Positions 6,349 to 17,514 of a stretch of DNA of 64,000 nucleotides are shown here, in pieces. The notes below the pieces were generated by a model. That model was not told the DNA's origin, did no database searches, and saw nothing but the letters and a program-made list of their open reading frames with translations. The first letter of the stretch is position 1; each line of letters starts with the position of its first letter. A program made the position numbers and the translations under genes. The stretch is from Alistipes sp. (GTDB taxonomy: Bacteria > Bacteroidota > Bacteroidia > Bacteroidales > Rikenellaceae), in contig JAGATC010000005.1 in NCBI GenBank assembly GCA_017621455.1, forward strand, positions 1-64,000. Direction: 5' to 3'.

Positions 6349-7566
6349 TTACCTGTATATCAATCGTGAAAGGTCACTAAAGCACTCGCGGGCGACGTCG
6401 CATATCTGCGTGGCGGTGATGGCCATAACCTTCTTGTAGGCCTCCTCCAGCGTGTCAATATCCTTATACAGTAGGAAACTCTTGCCCGCACCGAGCATAT
6501 AGCCCTCGTTGGCCTCCATAGAGATGGCCATCTGCGCCACAAACTGACGTTTGGCAATAGCCAGACGGCGGGGTGTGATATGCTCCCTGCATAAGGCCGC
6601 AATCTCGCTCTCGATAAGTTCCACGCACTGCGCAGCATTGTCGTGATCCGACGAGAAGTAGATGCCAACAATGCCACAATCAGAATATGGCGTATAGGTC
6701 GCCTCAACATTATACGACAAGCCATGTTTCTCGCGCAACAGTATGTTTAGCAGCGAGTTAGCCGAGGGGCCACCAAGCACATTGACAAGTAATGCCAAGG
6801 GGAGACGTCTATCATCCGCGATGCCGTAGCCGCGTGTCCCTATGATGCCATGCGCCTGGTGTGTATGGCGCGAAATACGCTGGTCGAAGGCGACATAAGG
6901 CTGAGGTGCCACACGCTGAAAGTCGCGCGTGGTGGGGCTGATGACACCTATATATCGCTCGGCAACGCTCTGTGCCGTAGCTGCGGAGAAGTTACCGATA
7001 GAGGAGAAGACCATCTGGTCGGTGGTATAGGTGCGCTTGACGAAGGAGTGCAAGTGCTCGCTTGTAAAGCGGGCGATGGTAGACTTCGAGCCGAGGATGT
7101 TGTGTCCGAGCTCCGAGCCACCGAATATCATATCCTCGAAGTCGTCATATATGCGCTCCGAGGGCGAATCTTTGTAGGAGTTAATCTCGTCGGCGATAAC
7201 CTCGCGCTCCTTGTCGAGCTCCCTATCGGGGAATGTCGAGTGGAAGATGACGTCGGCAATAAGCTCCACGGCACGCGCAAAGTCGCGGCGCAACACCGTG
7301 GCATGCAGCGTGGTATCCTCCTTGGTGGTGTAGGCATTAAGCTCGCCTCCGAGGTTCTCCAGGCGGCAGTTCACCTGATAGGCCTTGCGGTGCTCGGTGC
7401 CCTTGAATAGGGCGTGCTCCGTGAAGTGGGCGATGCCATACTCACCACGTTGCTCATCGCGCGAACCGGCATTAACGACCAATGCGCAGTGAGCTACGCC
7501 ACTACGCACCTGACGATGTATGCCTCGTATACCATTAGAGAGTGTATATGTCTCAAACTCTTTCAT
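6349..7566 (-). CDS. M16-family zinc peptidase
   Basis: A 405-residue pitrilysin-type (mitochondrial processing peptidase-like) protein. The inverted zinc motif HxxEH is intact (His47, Glu50, His51 in 'HFTEHALFKG'), with the third ligand Glu127 ('EVIADEINSYKD'). The second, non-catalytic half carries the expected 'GLSYNVEATYTPYSDCGI' stretch. No signal peptide is visible, so it is probably cytoplasmic and degrades oligopeptides or processes a precursor. Its start overlaps the end of uvrA by 14 bp, showing translational coupling in the same operon. Confidence 0.9.
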   Translation of the reverse strand: MKEFETYTLSNGIRGIHRQVRSGVAHCALVVNAGSRDEQRGEYGIAHFTEHALFKGTEHRKAYQVNCRLENLGGELNAYTTKEDTTLHATVLRRDFARAVELIADVIFHSTFPDRELDKEREVIADEINSYKDSPSERIYDDFEDMIFGGSELGHNILGSKSTIARFTSEHLHSFVKRTYTTDQMVFSSIGNFSAATAQSVAERYIGVISPTTRDFQRVAPQPYVAFDQRISRHTHQAHGIIGTRGYGIADDRRLPLALLVNVLGGPSANSLLNILLREKHGLSYNVEATYTPYSDCGIVGIYFSSDHDNAAQCVELIESEIAALCREHITPRRLAIAKRQFVAQMAISMEANEGYMLGAGKSFLLYKDIDTLEEAYKKVMAITATQICDVARECFSDLSRLIYR

Positions 7567-10345
7567 TTTCGTGTTTTCTTAAATATTGGCCCGTATAGCT
7601 CTCCTCGGTAGCCATAACCTCCTCGGGCGTACCCGCCACTACTACCCTGCCACCATCGCTACCCGCCTCGGGACCAAGGTCTATAACCCAGTCGGCACAC
7701 TTGATTACGTCCATGTTATGCTCCACGACCACCACGCTATGACCGCGCTCGATAAGTGCATCAAAGGCGGCAAGCAGACGGCGTATATCGTGGAAGTGTA
7801 GTCCTGTGGTAGGCTCATCAAAGATGAACATCACACGCTCCGACGAGCGCTCCTTCGTGAGGAACGAGGCGAGCTTAACACGCTGCGACTCTCCTCCCGA
7901 AAGTGTCGACGAGGACTGACCAAGCTTAACATAGCCGAGGCCCACCTTTTGCAGTGGCAGTATGCGCTCGACAACGCGCTTGGCAGTGGCATTAGTGTCA
8001 TCGGCACCGAAGAACTCAACAGCCTCATCCACAGACATATTCAATATGTCGTATATATTCTTATCGCGGTACTTGACCTCCAAAATCTCGGGCTTGAAAC
8101 GCTTACCACCACACGCCTCGCACTGCAGCTCGACATCTGCCATAAACTGCATCGAGACCTTGATGACGCCCTCGCCCTCGCACTCCTCGCAGCGGCCACC
8201 CGCCATATTAAACGAGAATGCCGTGGCAGCGATGCCCGTATGCTTAGCGTAGGGCTGGTCAGCAAAGAGGCGACGTATCTCATCGTACGCCTTGATGTAA
8301 GTAACGGGATTTGAGCGCGTAGACTTACCTATAGGCGACTGTGACACCATCTCCACGCCCTGCAGTTGACGCACGTCGACATCCAAGCCATCGTGGTCAC
8401 CAGGTGTGAGCGTCGTCTCCGCGAGTTTACGCTTAAGTGCTGGGTAGAGCACATCGTCAGCCAACGACGACTTACCCGAGCCCGAGACGCCCGTAATACA
8501 CGTAAGAACACCGAGGGGGATCTCTACATCGATGTTTTTGAGGTTGTTGTGTCTCACGCCGCGCAGCCTCACCACACCGGCATGGGCACGCCTACGCTCA
8601 GGCACAGCGATACTCTTACGTCGCATAAGATAATCTGCCGTAAGCGAATTTTCAGCCGTAGCAATATCCTCTGCTGGACCACTATATACAACCTCGCCAC
8701 CACCAATACCCGCCTCGGGGCCCATATCCACAATCCAGTCGGCAGCACGCATAACCTCCTCCTCATGCTCCACAACGATGACCGTATTATCCAGGTCGCG
8801 TAGCTGTTTCAAGACGCCAATAAGCCTATTCGTATCCCTCGGGTGCAGACCGATAGATGGCTCATCGAGGATATACATCGAGCCCACGAGATTGCTCCCG
8901 AGCGATGTAGAGAGGTTGATACGCTGCGACTCACCACCCGATAGCGTGGCAGAGAGGCGGTCGAGCGTGAGGTAGTGCAAGCCCACCTCCACGAGGTAGC
9001 CTAAACGGCTACGTATCTCCTTAAGCACACGCTCCGCAGTCTTTGCATCGTACTCGTCGAGTTGCAGGCCGTCGAAGAAGCTAACAAGCTCACCCACAGT
9101 CATCTGCACCAGTTCGGCGATATTGCGTCCACCCACCTTAACGTATAGTGCCTCGCGCTTTAGGCGCATGCCGTGGCACTCGGGGCAGAGCGTCTTACCC
9201 ATATATCGTGATTTGAGCACGCGATACTGCACCTTATGGCGCTGCGTGTCGACATAGTCGAAGAAGGCATCGATACCATAGAAGTGGTCGGTACCGTGCC
9301 AAAGCATATCACGCTCCTTGTCCGAGAGCGCGTGATAGGGGGTATGTATAGGGAAGTTACACTTCGAGGCGTTGAGCACCACATCCTGCTTCCAACGGCT
9401 CATAGTGGCGCCATTCCAGCATGCCACAGCACCCTCGTAGACGCTCTTCGACTTGTCGGGCACAACAAGGTCCTCGTCGATGCCAACAATCTTGCCATAG
9501 CCCTCGCATACGGGGCAGGCACCCACGGGGTTATTAAACGAGAAGAGGTGCTCCGTGGGGCGCTCAAAGACAACACCATCCTCATCGTAGCGCGACGAGA
9601 AGCTCTCCACCATATCGCCATTTGTGATGATGTGCACCACGCCCGAGCCGTAGCCCATGGCGCGTGCCACAGAGTCCGTGACGCGCGACACCACATCCTG
9701 CTCGTGGCTAACGATGATGCGATCGACAACAATCATCACATCGTCGAGCGACATATCCACCGTAACATGGGGCATAAACTCCTCGACGAGCATAACCTCG
9801 CCACGATAGCGCACACGGTTGACGCCATCCTCCATAAGCGTGAGGATGCGCTCGATGATGCCCTCACTCTGCTTCAGCAAGAGCGGTGCGGCGATAACCA
9901 CTCGCTCACCATCCTCCATACGCATAACGTGCGCCACGACATCGTCGACCTCGTAGCAGCGAATCTCGAGGCCTGTCGTAGGCGAGTAGGTACGACCGAT
10001 GCGGGCAAAGAGCAGCTTTAGATAGTCGTATATCTCGGTGGTGGTACCCACGGTGGAGCGTGGATTGCGCGAGATAACCTTCTGCTCGATGGCGATAGCG
10101 GGGGCTATGCCCTCGATAAAGTCTACATCGGGCTTCTCCACACGGCCAAGGAACTGACGTGCATAGGCCGAGAGGCTCTCTACATAGCGGCGCTGACCTT
10201 CGGCAAAGATGGTATCAAACGCCAGCGTCGACTTTCCCGAGCCAGACAAGCCAGTGACGACCACCAGTTTGTTGTGCGGGATGTCGACATCGACATTTTT
10301 GAGGTTGTGTACCCTCGCGCCCTTTATAACTATCTTAGAATCCAC
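7553..10345 (-). CDS. uvrA: Excinuclease ABC subunit A
   Basis: The 930-residue damage-recognition ATPase of nucleotide excision repair. It loads UvrB onto bulky DNA lesions. Two ABC modules are present: Walker A 'GLSGSGKST' (32-40) and a second '[13 protein letters not shown]', each with a 'LSGGESQR' signature. Zinc-finger cysteine pairs 'CPVC', 'CPEC', 'CEEC' and 'CEAC' are visible. The length is standard for UvrA. It is the fourth gene of the minus-strand run, overlapping the M16 peptidase by 14 bp and lying 31 bp after the IMPACT-family gene. Confidence 0.98.
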   Translation of the reverse strand: MDSKIVIKGARVHNLKNVDVDIPHNKLVVVTGLSGSGKSTLAFDTIFAEGQRRYVESLSAYARQFLGRVEKPDVDFIEGIAPAIAIEQKVISRNPRSTVGTTTEIYDYLKLLFARIGRTYSPTTGLEIRCYEVDDVVAHVMRMEDGERVVIAAPLLLKQSEGIIERILTLMEDGVNRVRYRGEVMLVEEFMPHVTVDMSLDDVMIVVDRIIVSHEQDVVSRVTDSVARAMGYGSGVVHIITNGDMVESFSSRYDEDGVVFERPTEHLFSFNNPVGACPVCEGYGKIVGIDEDLVVPDKSKSVYEGAVACWNGATMSRWKQDVVLNASKCNFPIHTPYHALSDKERDMLWHGTDHFYGIDAFFDYVDTQRHKVQYRVLKSRYMGKTLCPECHGMRLKREALYVKVGGRNIAELVQMTVGELVSFFDGLQLDEYDAKTAERVLKEIRSRLGYLVEVGLHYLTLDRLSATLSGGESQRINLSTSLGSNLVGSMYILDEPSIGLHPRDTNRLIGVLKQLRDLDNTVIVVEHEEEVMRAADWIVDMGPEAGIGGGEVVYSGPAEDIATAENSLTADYLMRRKSIAVPERRRAHAGVVRLRGVRHNNLKNIDVEIPLGVLTCITGVSGSGKSSLADDVLYPALKRKLAETTLTPGDHDGLDVDVRQLQGVEMVSQSPIGKSTRSNPVTYIKAYDEIRRLFADQPYAKHTGIAATAFSFNMAGGRCEECEGEGVIKVSMQFMADVELQCEACGGKRFKPEILEVKYRDKNIYDILNMSVDEAVEFFGADDTNATAKRVVERILPLQKVGLGYVKLGQSSSTLSGGESQRVKLASFLTKERSSERVMFIFDEPTTGLHFHDIRRLLAAFDALIERGHSVVVVEHNMDVIKCADWVIDLGPEAGSDGGRVVVAGTPEEVMATEESYTGQYLRKHENERV

Positions 10346-10376
10346 CGATTAGTAATGAGTAATTTAGATGTAATCA

Positions 10377-10979
10377 CTATAGAACATCTACCGTGGCGCC
10401 CTCTACCTTATTGAGGCGGCCGAGGAGTTGCTCCGACTCCGACTCACGTATCGAGAGGGTCATCGTGCAGAGGTTATCGAATGTCTGCTCCACGATGCGG
10501 GGCTGCATATCCTTGACGATGCGCATAACATCGTTCATAGCGACGTAGGCGAACTCCACGCGCAACGTCACATCCACCGTCTTCTCAATAATCTCGCACT
10601 CGGCCAAGACCTGCGCCGTAGACTCCTTATATGCAGCGATAAGACCTGGCACGCCAAGTTTCGTGCCTCCGAAGTAGCGCACGACGACAACCAAGCAGTT
10701 GGTCACCTCGTGCGAGAGCAGCTGACCCAAGATGGGCTTACCCGCCGTAGAGGAGGGCTCGCCATCGTCGTTTGCCCTAAACTGCTCGCCATGAGGGCCT
10801 AAGCGCCACGCATAGCAGTGGTGCGTAGCGTCGAACCAACGCTTGCGCAGAGCTTCCAAGTGCTCCTTAATCTCAGCTTCTGTTTCCACAGGATAGGCAT
10901 ACGTAAGGAACTTGCTGCTCAGCTGACGATAGGTCGTCTCCGCCGCGCGGGCGATTGTTTTGAAGCTATCTGCTGCCAC
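10377..10979 (-). CDS. YigZ/IMPACT-family protein
   Basis: A 200-residue protein of the UPF0029/IMPACT family. The N-terminal fold contains 'ATHHCYAWRLG', the conserved 'DDGEPSSTAGKPIL' and 'VVVVRYFGGTKLG', followed by a DUF1949-like C-terminal ferredoxin domain (about 138-200). Bacterial members are linked to translation or nucleic-acid binding without a settled biochemical role. It lies between lepB (10-bp gap) and uvrA in the same operon. Confidence 0.9.
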   Translation of the reverse strand: MAADSFKTIARAAETTYRQLSSKFLTYAYPVETEAEIKEHLEALRKRWFDATHHCYAWRLGPHGEQFRANDDGEPSSTAGKPILGQLLSHEVTNCLVVVVRYFGGTKLGVPGLIAAYKESTAQVLAECEIIEKTVDVTLRVEFAYVAMNDVMRIVKDMQPRIVEQTFDNLCTMTLSIRESESEQLLGRLNKVEGATVDVL

Positions 10980-10989
10980 TGTTCACGTA

Positions 10990-12531
10990 TTACTCGATAG
11001 ATGTAAATATGCGGTCCCAGCGAATCTCGCCACTCATAGGATCGCGCGAGAACCATACGAACATAGCCTTACCCACGATGTGGTCCTCGGGCACGAAGCC
11101 CCAGAAGCGTGAATCGAGCGACTGATGGCGGTTGTCACCCATCATAAAGTAGTAATCCATAAGGAAGGTGTACTCCGTGGCGGGCTTACCGTCGATGTAG
11201 TAGGTGGCTGTGCCATCCTCGGCACGCTCCACCTTAACCGAGCGCTGCTCGTAGACAGCGATACAGCGGCCATACATAGCCCAGTTCTCGGGCGTAAGCT
11301 CGATGGTGGCACCAGCCTTGGGAATCCATATAGGGCCAAAGTCATCGAGAGTCCATGTCGAGGCATCACCCGTGGTGAGATGGGGAATCAGATCACCACT
11401 TAGCGTGTACTCCTTGCCAGCCTTTACAAGGTTAGACTTAGCATATCTATCTACCTCCTCATCCGTTACGGGCATCGCCATAGTAACCGAGCGACCAAAC
11501 TCATCGTAGCAGATACCCGGATTTATCGAAGCTCCCGACTCATCGCGATAGGTAAACTGGCGCTTGGGCACCCACATCTCCTTGACGTCGTTGGTGTAGA
11601 CAACACCATCCACCACCTCCAACGAGTCGCCAGGCATACCCACGCAGCGCTTGATGTAGTTCTCCTTCTTATCCATGGGGCGCACAGCGATGGTATACTG
11701 CTCGCTAATAGACCTACGACGCTCCGCCTCGGTTTTACCCTTAATGCCGAGGATGTCGTTGCCATTGGCAAGCAGCTCGTAGTAGCTTATTGCAGGGAAC
11801 TCCAAAACGACGGTATCTCCCTCGGGGTAGTTAAACACGACGACATCGCCACGCTCCACCTGACCTGTGCCGGCAAGACGACGATAGGAGCGTGTCCACG
11901 CCTCCGAGAATGAGGGCTTGGTGTCGTTGAGCGGCATGGTGTTGTGTACAAAGGGGAACGAGAGGGGGGTCATGGGCACACGTGGACCATAGGTCACCTT
12001 ATTCACCAAGATGTAGTCGCCAGCCAAGAGCGTGCTCTCCATCGAGCCTGTGGGTATGACGAACATCTGGAACCAGTATAGCTGGATGAGTGTAGCCACC
12101 ACCGTAGCAAAGATTATGGCATGCACCCAGCTATAGAGCCACTCATAGACCTTACTATTGTTGCTAATCTCCTCCCATAGTGCATAGGCAAACACCGCAG
12201 CGATAACTATATAGAGCACAACATTAGAGCTGTTCCATCTGAAGATGAGCATGTAGATGAGCACACCCACAATCAGGGCAAAGACCAAAGCGCACCACAC
12301 TGCCCAGGCTATACGCCACCAGGCATATTTGCTGCACATCTTCTTGTGATACGAGGCGATATACTTCGATATGTAGTAGTCGTAGACGAGCGGTATGGTG
12401 ATAAATATCGACCACCATGCTCCATACCACACAGCAAAGAGTGCTATCATAAGCGACACAAGGCTAAAGAGCACCCACTTATTCGTGATATAGCCCTTTG
12501 CCACGTTTAGTATCTCCTTTATCTTCTTCAT
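10990..12531 (-). CDS. lepB: Signal peptidase I
   Basis: A membrane serine protease that cleaves signal peptides from Sec/Tat substrates. The 513 residues are longer than the E. coli enzyme, as in other Bacteroidales. Helices lie at about 20-50, 75-97, 103-120 and 135-158. The catalytic Ser163 is in 'IPTGSMESTLLAGDYILVNK' and the general base Lys294 in 'NYIKRCVGMPGD'; the C-terminal box is 'MGDNRHQSLDSRFWG'. About 80 residues between boxes C and D of the catalytic domain are insertions. It is second in the run after dapB (23-bp gap). Confidence 0.95.
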   Translation of the reverse strand: MKKIKEILNVAKGYITNKWVLFSLVSLMIALFAVWYGAWWSIFITIPLVYDYYISKYIASYHKKMCSKYAWWRIAWAVWCALVFALIVGVLIYMLIFRWNSSNVVLYIVIAAVFAYALWEEISNNSKVYEWLYSWVHAIIFATVVATLIQLYWFQMFVIPTGSMESTLLAGDYILVNKVTYGPRVPMTPLSFPFVHNTMPLNDTKPSFSEAWTRSYRRLAGTGQVERGDVVVFNYPEGDTVVLEFPAISYYELLANGNDILGIKGKTEAERRRSISEQYTIAVRPMDKKENYIKRCVGMPGDSLEVVDGVVYTNDVKEMWVPKRQFTYRDESGASINPGICYDEFGRSVTMAMPVTDEEVDRYAKSNLVKAGKEYTLSGDLIPHLTTGDASTWTLDDFGPIWIPKAGATIELTPENWAMYGRCIAVYEQRSVKVERAEDGTATYYIDGKPATEYTFLMDYYFMMGDNRHQSLDSRFWGFVPEDHIVGKAMFVWFSRDPMSGEIRWDRIFTSIE

Positions 12532-12554
12532 AGTTGTGTTGTTTCAAACATTAC

Positions 12555-13265
12555 TTATAGCAGGTTGTCCATGTTGTGAACACCGCTCTTATCCTTAAGA
12601 TACTCGCCCGCAACTACAGCACCCATAGCTAGTGCACGACGGTTTACTATCGAGTGGTGGAGCTGTAGGAAGTCGTCTGCCGAGGCGTAGGTCACAGTGT
12701 GGATACCTGGCACCATACCCTCACGGAACGACTCTATCTCGAGCTGCTCGCTACGCTCTGGAGCACTATTCACCCACTCCGACTTACGGTCGAGGTTCTC
12801 GATAATGCCCTCGGCAAGGGTTATCGCCGTGCCACTCGGGGCATCTTTCTTCCACATGTGATGAGTCTCGGCGATGCGCACATCATACTCCTCGTGCTGA
12901 TTCATAAGCTCCGCGAGACGACGGTTGAGCTTAAACATAAGGTTCACACCAATCGAAAAGTTCGAGGCGTAGAAGAGCGCGCCACCCTTTGCCTCAGCCA
13001 ACGCCTGCATCTGAGCAAGGCTATCGAGCCAACCTGTGGTGCCACACACTACCCTACCACCCGCCTCAAGCACGGTCTGCACGTTAGAGGCAGCCGTCTG
13101 GGGCGTAGTAAACTCAAAACATACGTCGATGCCCTGCAGACGCTCTGCAGTGAGCTCCGCGGCATTATCCTCGTCGATGATTAGTTCTACGCTGTGGCCA
13201 CGCTCCTCGAGGATGCGTTCAATCTCACGACCCATCTTGCCGTGGCCTATAATTGCACATTTCAT
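12555..13265 (-). CDS. dapB: 4-hydroxy-tetrahydrodipicolinate reductase
   Basis: A 236-residue enzyme of the lysine/meso-diaminopimelate pathway, reducing the DapA product with NAD(P)H. It has a dinucleotide-binding 'IGHGKMG' (6-12) and the substrate-site segment 'AETHHMWKKDAPSGTA'. It is slightly shorter than the E. coli enzyme, matching the compact Bacteroidetes form. It leads the minus-strand run; a weak promoter (TATCTTTA with an upstream TTG) lies 30-60 bp before it. Confidence 0.95.
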   Translation of the reverse strand: MKCAIIGHGKMGREIERILEERGHSVELIIDEDNAAELTAERLQGIDVCFEFTTPQTAASNVQTVLEAGGRVVCGTTGWLDSLAQMQALAEAKGGALFYASNFSIGVNLMFKLNRRLAELMNQHEEYDVRIAETHHMWKKDAPSGTAITLAEGIIENLDRKSEWVNSAPERSEQLEIESFREGMVPGIHTVTYASADDFLQLHHSIVNRRALAMGAVVAGEYLKDKSGVHNMDNLL

Positions 13266-13492
13266 ACGCTACAATATTACGTTTTAGAATAATGCGGTAA
13301 AGATACGAAAAAAAACTCAAATCAGCAATTAGGAGTTAGAAATTAGCAATTGGTAAGAGGTGCGAGAGCAAAGTGCAGAGTGCAGAGAACCAACGATGTC
13401 ATTCTGGCCAAAGTATAGAATCTATCAATCACCACAATAGCATAACCTCTTTCATCTTTGCTCTTTGCTCTCTAAAACAAGCCCCACGACCT
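13266..13492. other. Non-coding spacer between dapB and the dnaK 3' element
   Basis: I see no gene. Near dapB there is a possible minus-strand promoter (TATCTTTA at 13305-13298). The rest holds short repeated words (AGCAATTAG-like, GCAGAGTGCAGAG, TTTGCTCTTTGCTC) that look like degenerate sequence without coding signal. Confidence 0.5.
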
Positions 13493-13623
13493 AAATTCTT
13501 GTCAGAGTGGTGCTAATGTGGTGTATAGCAAAAGATGAGGGCTGAGGATAATACTCAAACGTACAGCCTCAGCCCTCTTACTTTTTGGGATGCGTCGCAG
13601 TAGCGCCGCTATCACAAGAATTT
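13493..13623 (-). terminator. Oriented 3' element, copy A (after dnaK)
   Basis: Read with dnaK, the stop codon is followed by AAATTCTTGTGATAGCGG, then an 11-bp perfect stem (13577-13567 with 13547-13537) around a 19-nt loop containing GTAC-N6-GTAT, then ATCTTTTGC. A 10-bp outer inverted repeat (13493-13502 with 13614-13623) brackets the unit. This architecture recurs after lpdA, miaB, ssb, argR and guaA with unrelated stem sequences. Confidence 0.8.
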
Positions 13624-13625
13624 AT

Positions 13626-15530
13626 CTACTTGACCTCCTCAAACTCAACATCCTCAGGCTGTGCCTGCTGCTCCTGGCCTGCGCCCTGAGCACCAGCACC
13701 GGGCTGACCCTGTGCCTGCTGCTCGGCCTGCTGCTGAGCGTAGATATCCTGTGATGCCGCCTGCCATGCAGCGTTGATAGCCTCAATAGCTGAGTCGATA
13801 GCGGCGATATCCTGGGCCTTGTGAGCCTCCTTAAGCTTAGCGAGAGCATCCTCGATAGCAGCCTTCTTCTCGGCAGGAATCTTGTCGCCATACTCCTTGA
13901 GCTGCTTCTCAGTAGCGAAGATGTTAGAGTCGGCAGCGTTAATCTTCTCGATGCGCTCCTTCTCCTTCTTATCCTTCTCCTCGTTAGCCTTAGCCTCGTC
14001 GCGCATACGCTGGATCTCAGCATCGGTAAGACCGCTTGATGCCTCGATGCGAATCTTCTGCTCCTTGCCTGTGCCGAGGTCCTTAGCCGACACGTTAAGG
14101 ATACCGTTTGCGTCGATGTCGAACGATACCTCAATCTGTGGCACACCACGTGGTGCTGCGGGGATACCATCGAGGTGGAAGCGACCGATAGACTTGTTGT
14201 CGGCAGCCATAGCGCGCTCACCCTGGCATACGTTGATGTCTACAGATGGCTGGTTGTCGGCAGCTGTAGAGAATACCTGGCTCTTGCGAGTAGGGATGGT
14301 GGTGTTAGCCTCGATGAGCTTGGTCATCACGCCACCCAAGGTCTCGATACCGAGTGAGAGTGGTGTTACGTCCAACAAAAGGACATCCTTAACCTCACCT
14401 GTGAGGACACCGCCCTGGATGGCAGCACCTACGGCAACAACCTCGTCGGGGTTAACCGAGCGGTTAGGTGTCTTGCCGAAGAACTCCTCAACAACCTTCT
14501 GGATGGCGGGGATACGTGTAGAGCCACCCACGAGGATAACCTCGTCAATCTGGTTTGCCTGGAGGCCTGCGTCACGCAAAGCGATGCGGCAGGGCTCGAT
14601 GGTCTTCTGCACGAGGTGGTCGCAGAGCTGCTCGAACTTAGCACGTGTGAGCGACATCACGAGGTGCTGTGGGATGCCGTTCACGGGCATGATATATGGG
14701 AGGTTGATGTCGGTGGTTGTAGCCGATGAAAGCTCAATCTTCGCCTTCTCAGCAGCCTCCTTCAAGCGCTGCAATGCCATAGGATCCTGACGGAGGTCGA
14801 TGTGGTGCTCAGCCTTGAACGCCTCAGCCATATAGTCGATAAGCACGTGGTCGAAGTCGTCACCACCAAGGTGAGTATCACCGTTTGTTGACTTAACCTC
14901 GAAGACGCCATCGCCAAGCTCCAAGATAGAGATATCGAAGGTACCACCACCAAGGTCGTACACAGCGATCTTCATATCGTTCTGCTTCTTGTCGAGACCG
15001 TATGCGAGAGCTGCAGCTGTGGGCTCGTTGATGATACGACGCACCTTCAAGCCTGCAATCTCACCCGCCTCCTTAGTTGCCTGACGCTGTGAGTCTGAGA
15101 AGTATGCGGGCACGGTGATAACAGCCTCTGTAACCTCCTGACCGAGGTAGTCCTCAGCGGTCTTCTTCATCTTCTGAAGGGTGATTGCCGAGATCTCCTG
15201 AGGAGTGTACTGACGGCCATCAATCTCCACGCGGGGAGTGTTGTTGTCACCCTTAACGATGGTATAGGGGGCACGCTGGATGTCGGCAACTACGTTGTCG
15301 TAACGCTCACCCATGAAGCGCTTGATAGAGAACACCGTACGCTTGGGGTTGGTGATGGCCTGACGCTTAGCGGGGTCACCCACCTTACGCTCGCCACCCT
15401 CGGTGAAGGCTACTACAGATGGTGTAGTGCGGTGACCCTCAGCGTTGGGGATTACCACGGGCTCGTTACCCTCCATTACGGCTACACACGAATTTGTTGT
15501 ACCTAAGTCAATACCAATAATCTTGCTCAT
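13626..15530 (-). CDS. dnaK: Chaperone DnaK (Hsp70)
   Basis: A 634-residue Hsp70. An N-terminal ATPase domain (starting '[18 protein letters not shown]') has phosphate loops '[13 protein letters not shown]' and '[12 protein letters not shown]'. The substrate-binding domain contains '[17 protein letters not shown]', and the helical lid ends in a Gln/Ala/Gly-rich tail with 'EDVEFEEVK'. It folds nascent and stress-damaged proteins with DnaJ and GrpE, which are not adjacent here, so it is monocistronic. I could not see a TAnnTTTG promoter directly upstream. It is followed by a conserved 3' element. Confidence 0.98.
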   Translation of the reverse strand: MSKIIGIDLGTTNSCVAVMEGNEPVVIPNAEGHRTTPSVVAFTEGGERKVGDPAKRQAITNPKRTVFSIKRFMGERYDNVVADIQRAPYTIVKGDNNTPRVEIDGRQYTPQEISAITLQKMKKTAEDYLGQEVTEAVITVPAYFSDSQRQATKEAGEIAGLKVRRIINEPTAAALAYGLDKKQNDMKIAVYDLGGGTFDISILELGDGVFEVKSTNGDTHLGGDDFDHVLIDYMAEAFKAEHHIDLRQDPMALQRLKEAAEKAKIELSSATTTDINLPYIMPVNGIPQHLVMSLTRAKFEQLCDHLVQKTIEPCRIALRDAGLQANQIDEVILVGGSTRIPAIQKVVEEFFGKTPNRSVNPDEVVAVGAAIQGGVLTGEVKDVLLLDVTPLSLGIETLGGVMTKLIEANTTIPTRKSQVFSTAADNQPSVDINVCQGERAMAADNKSIGRFHLDGIPAAPRGVPQIEVSFDIDANGILNVSAKDLGTGKEQKIRIEASSGLTDAEIQRMRDEAKANEEKDKKEKERIEKINAADSNIFATEKQLKEYGDKIPAEKKAAIEDALAKLKEAHKAQDIAAIDSAIEAINAAWQAASQDIYAQQQAEQQAQGQPGAGAQGAGQEQQAQPEDVEFEEVK

Positions 15531-15864
15531 AGTTGTAATTGTTTTATTTGTTTGTTACTTTGTTACACATTGGGAGTCGAGCCACTTCGATGCTCGACGC
15601 TTAAGAGTATGGCAAATGGTGTACCAAACCCCAAAATGCAGATATTAGTGGCAAAGGTGGCAGATTTAGGCAGAAAGTCATGCCATAGCGCGACAAAACT
15701 GTCACCTTAGACTGACAAAATGACAGACGCCACAATGTGCCAAAACTCTTTTTCCTCGCCTCCGATTTGTCGGTTTCAAAATAAATATGTATCTTTGGAG
15801 GTTAATATATAGTTAACAGCACAACGAAACAACGAAAGCAAAATAAACAACTAAAACTAACAGC
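15531..15864. other. Intergenic region between divergent dnaK and the C69 peptidase
   Basis: No gene is seen in these 334 bp. The right part holds the C69 promoter. The left part presumably carries the dnaK promoter, but I see neither a clear TAnnTTTG box nor a CIRCE inverted repeat on the minus strand. Confidence 0.5.
15766..15797 (+). promoter_or_regulatory. Promoter of the C69 peptidase-lpdA operon
   Basis: TTTG (15766-15769), a 20-nt spacer and TATCTTTG (15790-15797), an excellent match to the Bacteroidetes primary-sigma promoter, about 67 bp before the ATG. Confidence 0.8.
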
Positions 15865-17496
15865 ATGAAAAGATTCCTTAAGATTGTTGCCCTTGTGGGC
15901 GTGATGCTCGGCTCGGTATACACCACCGATGCCTGCACCAACTTCATTGTAACCCGCGGTGCCTCTACCGACGGCTCTAACATGGTGACCTACGCGGCTG
16001 ACTCGCATCAGCTCTATGGCGCTCTGTATCAGTATATTCCTGGCAAGCTCGCTGAGTGGATGGATGTAACCGAGTGGGACACAGGTCGCTACATTGGTAA
16101 GATTCGCCAGGCGGACGTAACCTACCGCACCCTCGGCAACTCTAACGAGCACTCGTTGTTCATCACCGAGACAACCTTTGGTGGCCGCCCCGAGTTGGAG
16201 GATCCAAAGGGCGGTATCGACTACGGCTCGCTTATCTATATCACCTTGCAGCGTGCCAAGACCGCTCGTGAGGCTATCGACATCATCGTAGAGTTGGCCA
16301 ACACCTACGGCTACTGCTCATCGGGTGAGTCGTTCTCGCTTATCGATACGGAGGAGGCGTGGATTATGGAGCTTATCGGCAAGGGTCCCAACGACAAGGG
16401 TATCGTATGGGTTGCACGCCGCATCCCCGATGGCTACGTTTCGGCACACGCCAACCAGGCACGTATCACCACCTTCCCCTGGGACGACCCCGAGAACTGT
16501 CTCTATGCTCCCGATGTAGCTGACGTGGCACGTAAGTTCGGTTGGTTCGAGGGCAAGAACGAGGATTTCAGCTTTGCTGAGGCCTATGCTCCCGCCGACT
16601 TCAGCGCATTGCGCGGCTGCGAGGCTCGTGTATGGGCATTCTTCCGCACCGTGGCCGAGGGTATGGATAAGTATGAGGACTACGCTATGGGTCACAATCC
16701 CAACAACCGTATGCCTCTTTGGGTGAAGCCTACCGAGAAGGTGTCGCCCAAGCTCCTTATGGACTGCATGCGTGACCACTACGAGGGCACAAAGATGGAT
16801 ATGACCCAGGATATTGGTGCTGGTGGCGAGGGTTGCCCCTACCGTTGGCGTCCTATGTTCTTCGAGGTTGATGGCCAGGAGTACTGCAACGAGCGTGCTA
16901 CAGCCACACAGCAGACGGGTTTCTGGCTTGTAGGTCAGGCACGTCCCGGCAAGGTGGGTATCCTCTGGTTTGGCACGGATGATGCTGCCACATCGCCCTT
17001 GACACCCATCTACGTAACTGCTACCGAGGTTCCCGAGTGCTTGCGCGAGGGCAACGGCTCTATGCTCAAATATTCTGACACCTCTATGTTCTGGATTACT
17101 AACCGCGTAGCTCAGTTCGCATACCTCCGTTACAACACCGTGGGTAAGCACGTGCGCGAGTATGTAGACAGATGGGAGAATACTATGCTTGAGGCAGTTC
17201 CCGCTATGGATGCCAAAATCGGCAGCGCTAAGAATCCTAAGAAGGCGGTAAAGGTTGCCACTGAGCTTTCGGTAGAGAATGCACAGGCTATCTTCAACAT
17301 CTGGGTAGACCTCGACAAGTATATGATGGTCAAGTATATCGACGGTAACGTTAAGGGTGAGGATGCGAACGGTTTCATCGACAACGGTAACGGCAAGGAT
17401 ATCCCCGGTAAGATTGAGCAGCCTGGCTACTCGGAGCGCTGGAAGCGTGCCGTAGCCGAGGACAATGGCGAGGTTTTGAGGGTTGTAACATGGTAA
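15865..17496 (+). CDS. C69-family dipeptidase
   Basis: A 543-residue secreted N-terminal nucleophile hydrolase of peptidase family C69 (PepD-like). The first 23 residues are a signal peptide ending 'YTTDA'. The following Cys24 ('CTNFIVTRGASTDGS') is the expected catalytic N-terminal residue, exposed by processing; the 'TDGS' and 'YAADSH' segments are conserved in the family. It would cleave dipeptides outside the cytoplasm. Cys24 does not sit in a lipobox, so it is a nucleophile rather than a lipoprotein anchor. The lpdA gene starts 18 bp downstream. Confidence 0.92.
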   Translation: MKRFLKIVALVGVMLGSVYTTDACTNFIVTRGASTDGSNMVTYAADSHQLYGALYQYIPGKLAEWMDVTEWDTGRYIGKIRQADVTYRTLGNSNEHSLFITETTFGGRPELEDPKGGIDYGSLIYITLQRAKTAREAIDIIVELANTYGYCSSGESFSLIDTEEAWIMELIGKGPNDKGIVWVARRIPDGYVSAHANQARITTFPWDDPENCLYAPDVADVARKFGWFEGKNEDFSFAEAYAPADFSALRGCEARVWAFFRTVAEGMDKYEDYAMGHNPNNRMPLWVKPTEKVSPKLLMDCMRDHYEGTKMDMTQDIGAGGEGCPYRWRPMFFEVDGQEYCNERATATQQTGFWLVGQARPGKVGILWFGTDDAATSPLTPIYVTATEVPECLREGNGSMLKYSDTSMFWITNRVAQFAYLRYNTVGKHVREYVDRWENTMLEAVPAMDAKIGSAKNPKKAVKVATELSVENAQAIFNIWVDLDKYMMVKYIDGNVKGEDANGFIDNGNGKDIPGKIEQPGYSERWKRAVAEDNGEVLRVVTW

Positions 17497-17514
17497 TAAT
17501 ATAGAATAGCAACT